NCBI GenBank assembly: GCA_031296165.1
Contig: JARLGF010000039.1
Coordinates: 1 to 54,889, forward strand
From: Occallatibacter sp.
GTDB taxonomy: Bacteria; Acidobacteriota; Terriglobia; Terriglobales; Acidobacteriaceae
Direction: 5' to 3'
Length of the DNA stretch: 54,889 bases
Both the position numbers and the translations under genes were made by a program. The notes below the pieces were generated by a model, which saw only the letters and a program-made list of their open reading frames with translations, searched no databases and was not told the DNA's origin. This document shows positions 1-7,614 of the stretch, in pieces. The first letter of the stretch is position 1; every line of letters starts with the position of its first letter.

Positions 1-1
1 G

Positions 2-127
2 CTCCGTGCAGCCAAGGCGAGAACCAGAGAAGCGCTGGACCAAGCGATCACAGGACTGCTGCCTGCCATCACTCCTGACGACGCCAAAGCATGGTTCAGA
101 TTGCCCTTTGCCGCTCTACAGAATTAG
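2..127 (+). pseudogene. IS630-type transposase, C-terminal 41 residues (cut by window edge)
   Basis: An open frame enters from the left edge and stops at TAG 125-127. It reads LRAAKARTREALDQAITGLL, then a segment with the sequence DDAKAWFRLPF, and ends ALQN. This matches the usual C-terminus of IS630-family DDE transposases, where an arginine/alanine-rich helix is followed by a D-A-x-x-W-F motif. The catalytic residues would lie upstream, outside the window, so it cannot be told whether the gene is intact. It is followed directly by non-coding repeat DNA, which fits a mobile-element junction. Confidence rests on a short segment only. Confidence 0.6.
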
Positions 128-233
128 GCAAGATGCTCTAAGCCCCGAGGGATGGTTTCTGCGGAATCCGTCCCCAAATCGGCCTTTTTCCGCAGCCGGT
201 TCAGCCGCTATTTCCCCCCTGAGGAACTACAAC

Positions 234-443
234 GGGAGGCTATTTTCAACCCGATGCAAAACCGTAAAAATCTCGATATGCGGTACGTAAACCTCAAAAA
301 ACGTCAAAAAACTCCTGTAACCCCTTTTTTATCTAATTCTTGGCATATAACCCTTTTAGAATCTAATTTTTACGACAATCTACCCCTCGCATCTCGTTGA
401 AACTGGAGAACTTGACTAACTACATAGGGGGAGGGGGGGTAGG
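234..443 (+). repeat. Dispersed repeat, right-end module (partial copy)
   Basis: The stretch shares long blocks with 7340-7550 and 31680-31887: TTTTCAACCCGATGCAAA, then ATCTCxATATGCGGTAC, then two nearby copies of an A/T-rich ATCTAATTYTT unit, and finally a GTTGAAA...GGAGAAC...TACATA block ending in a G-tract at 427-443. Only the right-hand part of the repeat is recognisable here; similarity fades upstream of about 234. It lies 3' of prfB, which is read from the other strand. No credible protein is encoded. The remaining sequence at 128-233 and 444-530 holds nothing I recognise. Confidence 0.75.
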
Positions 444-530
444 TGCCGCTATGTGGTACGGAACCGTTCAATTGCACCGGCTGGCAGGGCAGTCCAGCGG
501 CATGGACCAGGCACTCTGCTGACGTTCCAT

Positions 531-605
531 AGCAGTTTCAGGATTGGTATCAAGCGAAACCAGAGAGCGGCGCCCCTGCCCTCCTCTGGCAATCTTGAAA
601 CTGCT
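531..605. repeat. Inverted-repeat element at the 3' end of prfB (type-2 repeat)
   Basis: Arms AGCAGTTTCAGGATT (531-545) and AATCTTGAAACTGCT (591-605) can pair with a single G-T wobble around a 45-nt interior. The interior, with GGTATCAAGCGAAACC and GCGGCGCCCCTGCC, resembles the interior of the element at 24824-24938. A reduced relative lies at 37654-37696. All three touch the stop codon of a minus-strand gene. It may work as a terminator for prfB, or it may be a small mobile palindrome that inserts at gene ends. Confidence 0.55.
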
Positions 606-610
606 TTGCT

Positions 611-1748
611 TCACAGGTCCAGATCGTCGTCTGCCTCGGCAACCACGGCTGTTCCCCGCCGCTTGGCCAGCAGGTAGCCGCGCAGAAACGGCTCCAGGTA
701 CCCGTCCAGCACCTTGTCCACGTCGCCCACCTCCACCTTGGTCCGGTGGTCCTTGGCGATGCGATAAGGCTGCAACACATACGACCGGATTTGCGAGCCG
801 AAGTTGATCTCCAGCTTGGAATCTTCCACTTTTTTGCTGACCGCGCGCTTCTTTTCCAGCTCGTATTCATACAGCCGCGAGCGCAGCATCTTCATGGCCC
901 GTTCGCGGTTCTTGTGCTGCGAGCGCTCGTTCTGGCAGCAGACCACGATGCCCGTCGGAAGGTGCGTCATGCGCACCGCGGAGTCGGTCGTATTCACATG
1001 CTGACCGCCCTTGCCGCCCGAGCGGTAAGTGTCGATGCGCAGGTCGTCCACCTTGATATCCACCTGGATGGTGTCGTCGATTTCAGGCGAAACATAAACC
1101 GAGGCAAACGACGTGTGCCGCCGCTTGGCCTGATCGAAGGGCGAAATGCGCACCAGCCGGTGGACGCCGCTCTCGCCTGCCAACTGGCCAAAGGCGTAAT
1201 CGCCAATGATGGTGAACGTGGCTGACTTGATGCCCGCCTCTTCGCCGTCCTGGTAGTCGTTGATTTCGGTCTTGAAGCCCTGCTGCTCGGCCCAGCGCAG
1301 GTACATGCGCATCAGCATCTCGGCCCAGTCCTGGCTCTCCGTACCCCCGGCGCCCGGGTGCACGGTAACAATGGCGTTCAGCGGATCGGCCTCGCCATTC
1401 AACATGGTCCGCGCTTCAAGCTCTTCGTTGAATGCCGCCAGCGCCTTGATGTCGCGTTCCAGGTCGGCCAGAACATCTTCGCCCTCGCGGGCCAGCTCGA
1501 AGTACGCCTCGATGTCCCCCGCGCGGCGCACCAGCTCCTCATCGTCGGAGACGAGGTTCTCCAGCCGCTTCTTGTCGCGCATGATCGGCTTGGCGGCGTT
1601 GGGATTGGACCAGAGAGCCGGATCGGCCAGCTTGGTTTCTATTTCGGCCAGTTCCCTGCGGATTCGGGCAGGGTCAAAGATACTCCCGCAGGTCGCGGAC
1701 TTGATCGCGCACGGGAGCATAAGCGAATTCGAGATCGTTTAACGACAT
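611..1748 (-). CDS. prfB: Peptide chain release factor 2 (RF2), expressed by +1 frameshift
   Basis: RF2 recognises UGA and UAA stop codons and triggers peptidyl-tRNA hydrolysis. The gene is in two frames. The first frame starts at ATG 1748 and gives 24 codons (MSLNDLEFAY...LREYL) before an in-frame TGA at 1676-1674. The second frame resumes at Asp (1675) and runs to 611. Together they give 378 residues, a normal RF2 length. The specificity tripeptide SPF is at about 202-204 and the catalytic GGQ at about 247-249 of the fused product, very close to the E. coli positions. The start lies 7 nt after the lnt stop, so the two are probably co-transcribed. The UGA in the frameshift site makes synthesis autoregulatory, as known for this family. 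Confidence 0.96.
1674..1688 (-). promoter_or_regulatory. Programmed +1 ribosomal frameshift site of prfB
   Basis: On the minus strand the sequence reads CGG GAG TAT CTT TGA C. The slippery CTT (1679-1677) is followed by the UGA stop and a C. A Shine-Dalgarno-like GGGAG lies three bases before CTT. This is the same arrangement as the E. coli RF2 site (SD-like run, TAT, CTT, TGA, C). Low RF2 slows termination at UGA and lets the ribosome slip +1 into the main frame. Confidence 0.95.
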
Positions 1749-1755
1749 GCTTTGC

Positions 1756-3450
1756 TCAGGACCTGACTTTGCTTTGAACTTTTGTGGGGTAGAGAGCCTG
1801 ACGCAGGATTTTTCTTCCCGCCCAGGCCATCGCCACCAACCCCAGTATGGCACAGGCCCACGCAAAGAGGTCGCCGTGAGCCGTATAGAAGGTCACGTCG
1901 TCGCGGAAGCCGAACTGCGCGGGCAGCGCGTCCACCTGGTGGCGTGGAAGGCTCTGCCGCACCCGGCCGTAAGGGTCGATAACCGCGGTGACGCCGGTAT
2001 TGGTGTCGCGCAGAATCCAGCGACGGTTTTCAATGGCCCTCATGCGCGCCATGTTCAAGTGCTGCCAGGGCGCGCTGGTGTCGCCGTACCACCCGTCGTC
2101 GCTGATATTCACCAGCACCTCGGCGCCCAGTTCGGCAAACTCCCGCACCTCGTCGGCAAACACCGACTCGTAGCAGATGAAAATCCCATAACGGTGCCCG
2201 TTCAGCCTGAAGACTTTGCGCTCGTCTCCCCGCGTGAACGTGGAAACCCGGCCAGTGAGCTTGTGAGCAAACTTGAGCAAATTCTGAAAAGGGATGTACT
2301 CCCCAAAGGGCACCAGGTGGATCTTGTCGTAGCGGCCCACGCGCGACCCATCCGCGCCCACCACCAGCGCGGAGTTGTATTCGCGCCAGGCCTGTTCCTC
2401 GGCTGAAAAGTCCGTTCCGATGTTGCCCACCACCAGCGGTGCCTGCATTTGCCGTGCGAGTTTCACCAAGGCGTTTTGAAAACGGGCGTCGTCCTCTTCA
2501 AACGGCGCCGGCGACTCCGGCCACGCCACCAGATCCGGATGCGTCGTATAGGGCGGGCAGATGATCTCCCCGGTCGGCGCGCCAGTCTGCGGAATGCCGG
2601 CAATATAGGTCTTGCACTGCTCGCCGGCCAGCCGTGCGAACTCCGCCATATGGCTGTCCCATTCCCCCGGACCCGCCCACCGGTTGTCGCCAGCCACGTC
2701 CAGATTGGGCTGGATCAGCACCGCCGAGGCCGTGGCCGCGGGCTTGGGAGGCGCTATCAGAACGCCCCCCCCACCCACCATCAACAAAACCGCTCCAGCC
2801 ACTCCCCACACCCGCCGTCCCGAGCGCCGGTCCAGCAATACTCCGCCAGTAATGAGCGCGTTGACGGCAACCAGCAAAAAACTGATGCCATAGACTCCGG
2901 TCCACGGCGCAAGCTGGTTCACCAGCGTGTTGTCCACCTGCGAGTAGCCCAACTGATCCCAGGGAACGCTGGTAATCCGCGCAGCCGCCAGTTCCAGCCC
3001 GGCCCACAAAACCGGCGCCACGGCCAGCGCCAGCCGCGTGTCTCCGCTGGCCCGCCGCACCAGCGCCACACCCAGGCCGAAGAGTCCGAAGTAAAGACCC
3101 AGCACCAGGCTGTAGCCGATGAGCAGCAAAGTCGGTGCACCCACGGGCATATCGCCGTAGTGCATCATCGTGTCGCGCACCCAGTAGCAGTTCCCCACGT
3201 ACCAAAGGAAGCCGCAAAGATAGGCAAGCAGGAAGGCGCGGCGCAGCGGGCGCGGCTGGCGAGTCCCCGCCGCCGACAAAACCGCCCACAGCAGCGGAAC
3301 CACTCCGAACCACGCAAAAGCCGTGCGCCAGGCGGGAAGCGGCCCGGCCAGCGGAAACGGCAACTCCAGCAATCCGGCGGAAAGCGCCGCCGCAGCCCAC
3401 AACTTCCAGGTCCCGGGATTCCTGCCCGCATTCCAGGTTGATGCTTGCAT
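1756..3450 (-). CDS. lnt: Apolipoprotein N-acyltransferase
   Basis: The product transfers the third acyl chain to the N-terminal cysteine of lipoproteins on the periplasmic face of the inner membrane. The 564-residue length fits the family. Hydrophobic segments fill residues 15-235, followed by a C-terminal carbon-nitrogen hydrolase domain. Candidate catalytic residues are Glu312 (AWPESPAPF), Lys376 (RYDKIHLVPFGEYIP) and Cys426 (IFICYES). The N-terminus is rich in small hydrophobic residues. prfB follows at 7 nt. The window encodes several lipobox-bearing proteins that would be substrates. Confidence 0.95.
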   Translation of the reverse strand: MQASTWNAGRNPGTWKLWAAAALSAGLLELPFPLAGPLPAWRTAFAWFGVVPLLWAVLSAAGTRQPRPLRRAFLLAYLCGFLWYVGNCYWVRDTMMHYGDMPVGAPTLLLIGYSLVLGLYFGLFGLGVALVRRASGDTRLALAVAPVLWAGLELAAARITSVPWDQLGYSQVDNTLVNQLAPWTGVYGISFLLVAVNALITGGVLLDRRSGRRVWGVAGAVLLMVGGGGVLIAPPKPAATASAVLIQPNLDVAGDNRWAGPGEWDSHMAEFARLAGEQCKTYIAGIPQTGAPTGEIICPPYTTHPDLVAWPESPAPFEEDDARFQNALVKLARQMQAPLVVGNIGTDFSAEEQAWREYNSALVVGADGSRVGRYDKIHLVPFGEYIPFQNLLKFAHKLTGRVSTFTRGDERKVFRLNGHRYGIFICYESVFADEVREFAELGAEVLVNISDDGWYGDTSAPWQHLNMARMRAIENRRWILRDTNTGVTAVIDPYGRVRQSLPRHQVDALPAQFGFRDDVTFYTAHGDLFAWACAILGLVAMAWAGRKILRQALYPTKVQSKVRS

Positions 3451-3658
3451 ACAGGGCCGAGTTTATAGCATCCGGCACAAACGGCGCAGTGGCGCAATGC
3501 GGTCCCATGGCGGCATTTCACCCTGAAGAAATATATCGTCCTGCCGGCTACCGTTCCCAGTCAATTCCAGGATGCGCATATTCACCGGGGTTGCGGTTCT
3601 TTTCGCCATCGCGCGCAAAATCGCTTCACTCCGGCCCAAACACGCTACAATCTGCATT

Positions 3659-3784
3659 ATGTCCTTGGCGATTTTTGCAATGCGGACTCTGGAAGTAATG
3701 TTTTTTGCCGGCCTCGTGGGCTCCGCCGTGGTGGTGCTCATCAGCTTCATCGAAGACGGTAAAGAGCTGTTTGGCAAGGATTAG
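3659..3784 (+). CDS. Small single-span membrane protein, 41 aa
   Basis: The peptide begins MSLAIFAMRTLEVMFFAGL, has one hydrophobic span through about residue 28 (GSAVVVLISF), and ends in an acidic tail (IEDGKELFGKD). A longer start at 3572 exists, but the ATG at 3659 puts the hydrophobic segment near the N-terminus as expected for a small membrane protein. The pattern of a short N-terminus, one helix and an acidic C-terminus resembles small proteins I have seen next to acidobacterial housekeeping genes, but I know no function. It lies between the divergent lnt start and the APC permease, with which it is unlikely to share a promoter because one is predicted at 3830. Confidence 0.5.
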   Translation: MSLAIFAMRTLEVMFFAGLVGSAVVVLISFIEDGKELFGKD

Positions 3785-3829
3785 CACTGCCTTGTCCAAG
3801 CCGCCGCCAGTCCTGCCCGTGCTTTCTTA

Positions 3830-3858
3830 TTGACTCTACCTTGATTCGGAAATAAACT
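3830..3858 (+). promoter_or_regulatory. Sigma-70-like promoter for the APC permease
   Basis: TTGACT at 3830-3835 and TAAACT at 3853-3858 are separated by 17 bases. The predicted transcript would start near 3865, giving a leader of about 65 nt before the ATG at 3930. Confidence 0.5.
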
Positions 3859-3929
3859 CACCGCAGGGCGGGCGATAATTCAGCTCTCTCTCGACTCAAG
3901 AACGCTGACAGTCAGCCGGCACCTACGCG

Positions 3930-6302
3930 ATGGCATCTACCCGAACGACCGTAGCCCCTGTTTCAAACCGCGTCAGGCTCATCGTGGCATCCTCTGTGAT
4001 GCTCACGTTCATCTCCTTTTGGCGCGCGGCTGCCATCGTTCTCTGCGATCTCGGCTCTTCAGCCTTTTATGCCGGGGGCATTGCCGAGCAGGCTGTGGGC
4101 GCGGCAGCTCCGTGGTTCATCCTCGGCATCATGCTGTTCAGCTTCGCGGTCCGGGCGGTCTACGTCGAAAGCTGTTCCATGTTCACCCGCGGCGGCGTGT
4201 ACCGCGTGGTGAAGGAAGCCCTGGGCGGCACCTTCGCCAAACTCAGCGTCTCCGCCCTGATGTTCGATTACATTCTTACCGGTCCCATCTCAGGCGTTTC
4301 CGCCGGACAATACATTACAGGTTTGATGAACGAGCTGATGGTGGTAACAAACAACAGCCACTGGCTGCCACCAGCTCTCATGGACTCCACCGGCAATCCC
4401 TTCCAGTTCGATATGAATCACACCTCGGCAGTCTTCGCCGCGGTGGTCACCATCTACTATTGGTGGCAGAACATCAAGGGCATCGAGGAGTCCAGCGGCA
4501 AGGCTCTGCGGGTCATGCAGATCACCACGTTGATGGTGATTATTCTTTTGTTCTGGGGCGTTTTCTCGGTGGTATTTACACCGGGCATCCACCTGCCGCC
4601 GCCGCCCACTGCGTCCAACCTCAAGTTCAGCGACGATGCTCTCGGCTTTCTCAGGGGAACCAGGCTGGTGCCGTTGTTCGGCCTGTTTGGCATTCTCATG
4701 GCATTCGGCCACTCCGTCCTGGCCATGAGCGGCGAGGAAAGCCTGGCCCAGGTCAACCGCGAAATCGAGCATCCCAAGCTCAAGAATCTCAAGCGCGCCG
4801 CCATTGTCATTGCCATTTACAGCCTGATCTTCACCGGCGGCGCCACGCTGCTGGCTTCCATGCTCATCCCCACCTGGGAGCGGACTCACATCTACCAGGA
4901 CAACCTGATCGCCGGCCTCGCCATGTACATGGTCGGACCCATGTTCTGGCGCATCGCCTTCCGCATTTTTGTAGTGCTGGTCGGCTTCCTGATTCTCTCC
5001 GGCGCCATCAATACCTCCATGATCGGCTCCACCGGCGTGTTGATGCGCGTAGCCGAAGATGGCGTGCTCACTGACTGGTTCCGCAAACCCCACGCCAAGT
5101 TCGGCACCAGTTCCCGCATTATCAACCTGGTCTTCATCCTCCAGATGTTCACCATCGTCGCCACCAGGGGCAACATCATCACCCTCGGCGAGGCGTACGC
5201 CTTCGGCGTTATCTGGTCCTTCACCTTCAACAGCCTGGCCATGCTGGTGCTGCGCTGGAAGTACCACGGCGAACGCGGATGGAAGGTTCCTCCCAACATT
5301 CGCATTGGCAAAACTGAAATCCCCATCGGCCTGCTCTCGGTCTTTCTCGTCCTGCTCTCCGTGGCCATCGTCAACCTGTTCACCAAGTCCGTGGCCACGG
5401 TGAGCGGCATCATTTTTGCCGCTGCCTTCTTTGTCATCTTCAGCGTGTCGGAGCGCCAGAACCTGCGCAAGCATGCTCTCACCGCGCGGCAGATGAAGGA
5501 TCAGTTCCAGCTCGAGCACCAGGACACAATCAGCAGCGAATCGGCGGCCATTCGTCCCGGCGGCGTCATGGTGACCATGCGCGATATAGCCAATCCTCTG
5601 GCGCTCAAGTGGACCCTGTCCCGCACCAGCACTGAAGATCAGGACGTGGTGGTCATCAGCGTACGCATCATGGGCGTTGGTGGACCGGAGTATCTCAGCG
5701 CTGAGCAGCAGAGTTTCAGTGAACATGAGCAGATGCTCTTTACCAAGGCTGTCTCCGTGGCCGAAAGCTTTGGCAAAAAAGTATCGCTGCTGGTGGTTCC
5801 CGCCGGAGATGTATTCGCCGCGCTGGTGCAGGGCGCAAATTCGCTGGAGATTGACTCCGTGGTCTCCGGCGTTTCCAGCAAGATGACCGCCGAGGATCAG
5901 GCCTTCCACATGGGCCAGGCATGGGAGGCGCTGCCCGAACCCAAGCGCCAGTTCAATTTCTATGTCATCAGTCCCAGCGGAGAGGTCAAGGTCTTTTACA
6001 TCGGCCCGCACGCGCCCAGCCTGGGCCCCGACGACGTGCAGTTAGTGCACCGCTTGTGGCTGAACATGCGCCGCGATCCCACCGTTCAGGATCTGCACCA
6101 CAGCGACATCATCACCTATGCCCTCACCCGGCTCGCCGGCCAGTATGCCCGCGAGAAACAGGAGATCCTGCGCGACCTGCGCAACTATCGCGCCGCCGAT
6201 GCACCGGCTAACCTGCGCCTCGGCGGCCACGATCTTTCCAGCGTCCCGTCCGCGTCTCCCGCATCCCAACTGCCGCCATCCCAGCTCAGGCCTCCGCGCT
6301 AA
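3930..6302 (+). CDS. APC-superfamily amino acid permease with universal-stress-like C-terminal domain
   Basis: The 790-residue protein has about twelve hydrophobic segments in residues 15-510, typical of APC permeases that import amino acids or related solutes. Examples are SVMLTFISFWRAAAIV near the N-terminus and ALMFDYILTGPISGVSAGQY. The first helix is followed by GGIAEQAVG. From about residue 540 the sequence becomes soluble: MVTMRDIANPLALKWTL, DVVVISVRIMG, then a helix and a second strand KKVSLLVVPAGDVFAALV. This alternation resembles a UspA-type regulatory domain of the kind seen on some large permeases. The substrate cannot be told. No strong Shine-Dalgarno sequence precedes the ATG. 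The last 30 residues are proline/serine rich and probably disordered. Confidence 0.85.
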   Translation: MASTRTTVAPVSNRVRLIVASSVMLTFISFWRAAAIVLCDLGSSAFYAGGIAEQAVGAAAPWFILGIMLFSFAVRAVYVESCSMFTRGGVYRVVKEALGGTFAKLSVSALMFDYILTGPISGVSAGQYITGLMNELMVVTNNSHWLPPALMDSTGNPFQFDMNHTSAVFAAVVTIYYWWQNIKGIEESSGKALRVMQITTLMVIILLFWGVFSVVFTPGIHLPPPPTASNLKFSDDALGFLRGTRLVPLFGLFGILMAFGHSVLAMSGEESLAQVNREIEHPKLKNLKRAAIVIAIYSLIFTGGATLLASMLIPTWERTHIYQDNLIAGLAMYMVGPMFWRIAFRIFVVLVGFLILSGAINTSMIGSTGVLMRVAEDGVLTDWFRKPHAKFGTSSRIINLVFILQMFTIVATRGNIITLGEAYAFGVIWSFTFNSLAMLVLRWKYHGERGWKVPPNIRIGKTEIPIGLLSVFLVLLSVAIVNLFTKSVATVSGIIFAAAFFVIFSVSERQNLRKHALTARQMKDQFQLEHQDTISSESAAIRPGGVMVTMRDIANPLALKWTLSRTSTEDQDVVVISVRIMGVGGPEYLSAEQQSFSEHEQMLFTKAVSVAESFGKKVSLLVVPAGDVFAALVQGANSLEIDSVVSGVSSKMTAEDQAFHMGQAWEALPEPKRQFNFYVISPSGEVKVFYIGPHAPSLGPDDVQLVHRLWLNMRRDPTVQDLHHSDIITYALTRLAGQYAREKQEILRDLRNYRAADAPANLRLGGHDLSSVPSASPASQLPPSQLRPPR

Positions 6303-6420
6303 AGTGCCATCGTTACTGCTGCGGGTAAATGCCTCTGCGCATCCAAATATCAGATGTAATTCAAGTAAAGATCCTCTGGCAGCGGGGTACCAGACCAATG
6401 GTCTGGACAATGCCGCAAAC

Positions 6421-6560
6421 CTCCAGCAGAAGGGCGGCCTTCAGCCCTGCCCCCCTCGCAACTTCTCGATACCGGCAACAAAGATACGTTTCCACAGAAA
6501 TCCAGCCTGTTTTTGCGAGCAAATGCACCAAAAAGCGCCCATCCATCCGCTTGAGTCATA
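6421..6560 (+). repeat. Dispersed repeat, left-end modules (A and B)
   Basis: The sequence CTCCAGCAGAAGGGCGGCC, then CGCAACTTCTCGATACCGG, then AGATACGTTTCCACAGAAAT is shared with 31220-31378 and 54785-54889. Module B alone (AGATACGTTTCC...AATCCATCCG) recurs at 6927-7012, so this locus carries it twice as direct repeats on either side of the tRNA and integrase remnant. A short dyad (CCAGACC AAT GGTCTGG, 6390-6406) lies just upstream. The rest of 6303-6600 has no gene. Confidence 0.7.
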
Positions 6561-6602
6561 TGCTTGCGATTCCATAACTGAAAATGGGGTAGTTCGGAAG
6601 GG

Positions 6603-6679
6603 TGGTAGGCGAGTCGGGGCTTGAACCCGAAACCCCCGGCTTAGAAGGCCGGTGCTCTATCCAATTGAGCTACTCGCCC
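6603..6679 (-). tRNA. tRNA-Arg (anticodon TCT), CCA encoded
   Basis: The minus strand folds as a full cloverleaf. The acceptor is GGGCGAG/CTCGCCT (one G-U pair), the D-arm contains AGCTCAATTGGATAGAGC, the anticodon stem-loop is CCGGCCTTCTAAGCCGG with anticodon TCT, and the T-arm is TCGGGTTCAAGCCCCGA. The discriminator base is A and the terminal CCA is genome-encoded. It decodes AGA (and AGG by wobble). It sits alone, next to an integrase remnant. Confidence 0.96.
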
Positions 6680-6702
6680 GCATTATCAACAACTTGCGAG
6701 AT

Positions 6703-6734
6703 TTTCCTCCAAAATCCCCCCGGTTTGGAGGAAA
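6703..6734. promoter_or_regulatory. 11-bp perfect inverted repeat covering the ribosome site of the integrase remnant
   Basis: TTTCCTCCAAA (6703-6713) and TTTGGAGGAAA (6724-6734) are exact reverse complements separated by 10 bases. The right arm holds the GGAGGA Shine-Dalgarno sequence just before GTG 6737. In RNA it would hide the ribosome site; in DNA it could be a binding site for a recombinase or its regulator. Confidence 0.5.
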
Positions 6735-6736
6735 TC

Positions 6737-6926
6737 GTGGAACCTCGCTTTGAACAGTCTATCCGTGAACGCCAATACCTCACAAATGTTACCCCTGCCA
6801 CTGTCGAATGGTACCGACACTGCCTGAGCTGGTTGCCTTCGGAATCCCCACACAAGCGAACCTCAAAGACCTCATACTGCGGATGCGGCAAAAGGGTCTG
6901 GGGTAAACGGGCGTCAACACCGTGCA
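6737..6926 (+). pseudogene. Site-specific integrase remnant (N-terminal SAM-like domain)
   Basis: From GTG 6737 the frame reads VEPRFEQSIRERQYLTNVTP, followed by ATVEWYRHCLSWLPSES. This is the SAM-like core-binding start of tyrosine-recombinase integrases, with the typical x-R-x-x-Y-L-x-N-V-x-P-x-T-V-x-W-Y pattern. Near 6845 the frame slips: the continuation PTQANLKDLILRMRQKGLG is in another frame and meets TAA at 6904. The catalytic domain is missing, replaced by repeat module B at 6927. The gene is therefore dead. It lies 58 bp from the 5' end of tRNA-Arg, whereas integrases usually sit beside the tRNA 3' end, so a rearrangement is likely. Confidence 0.65.
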
Positions 6927-7550
6927 TTGAGAGATACGTTTCCACAGAAATCCAGCCAGTTTTGCGGGCAAAACACGCCAAAAAGTGCCAATCCATCCGA
7001 AATGACGCGCTGGCGAGCAGGTTTCACTGCCTCTGGAGCGCCGATTTTCACGGGTGGCTCAGCCTTGACCGTCCAAAATGATCGGGAGTCGGTGCCTCGC
7101 TGTTGGGCGCCGGGGGGAGACCACGAACCAAAAACGAGCAGCGTGTCTGCCCCACCGCAGATTTGCAGATAATTACCCCACTCAGGCGCACAATCGATCC
7201 ATAGTGTCTTTTTTGAACCAGGCAGTTGGCCCACTCACTGATCCATCCACCTGTCCATCCCAAAAAGACGAATCTGTGCTCCATTCATCGCGGTTTTATC
7301 GCGATGAGTGGGTCGCCGGGCCGCAAAGGAACACCGTCAAAGGAGTTTTCAACCCGATGCAAACCATAAAAATCTCAATATGCGGTACAAAAATCTCCAA
7401 AACCACCCAAAAACCGCCCGTAACTCCTTTGTTATCTAATTTTTGACATGTAACCCCTTTAGAATCTAATTTTTGCAACGGTACCCCCTCCGTAACTCGT
7501 TGAAACTGGAGAACATGACTAAATACATAGGGGGGGGGAGGGGGGTGGGG
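6927..7550 (+). repeat. Dispersed repeat, modules B-C-D
   Basis: The stretch follows 31288-31887 in order. Module B is AGATACGTTTCC...CCATCCGAAATGACGCGCTGG. Module C runs from CGGTGCCTCGCTGTTGGGCG through GGCAGTTGGCC. Module D begins with the hairpin TCATCGCG...CGCGATGA at 7287-7309 and ends at TACATA (7524-7529) and the G-tract. Short open frames here contain frameshifts relative to the other copy, so the element is read as non-coding. It ends about 65 bp from the 3' end of the lrp-like gene on the other strand. Confidence 0.8.
7500..7550 (+). promoter_or_regulatory. Promoter-like pair plus G-tract at the right end of the repeat
   Basis: TTGAAA (7500-7505) and TACATA (7524-7529) are 18 bases apart and are followed at once by a run of G with single interruptions (7530-7550). 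Identical spacing occurs at 397-443 and 31842-31887. If active it would transcribe toward the 3' end of the opposing gene. The G-tract could form a quadruplex. Confidence 0.4.
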
Positions 7551-7614
7551 TAATCGGCCAGTCCGCAAGCCAGGAAACGCCCCCCCTGAGGACCGTTTCT
7601 TGAAGCGAACCGTC

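Noticed and set aside
4290-6011. Long minus-strand open frame (573 codons) opposite the APC permease
   Set aside because: It lies fully antisense to a clear transporter gene, is rich in His/Gln/Gly/Asp from mirrored codons, and has no domain pattern.
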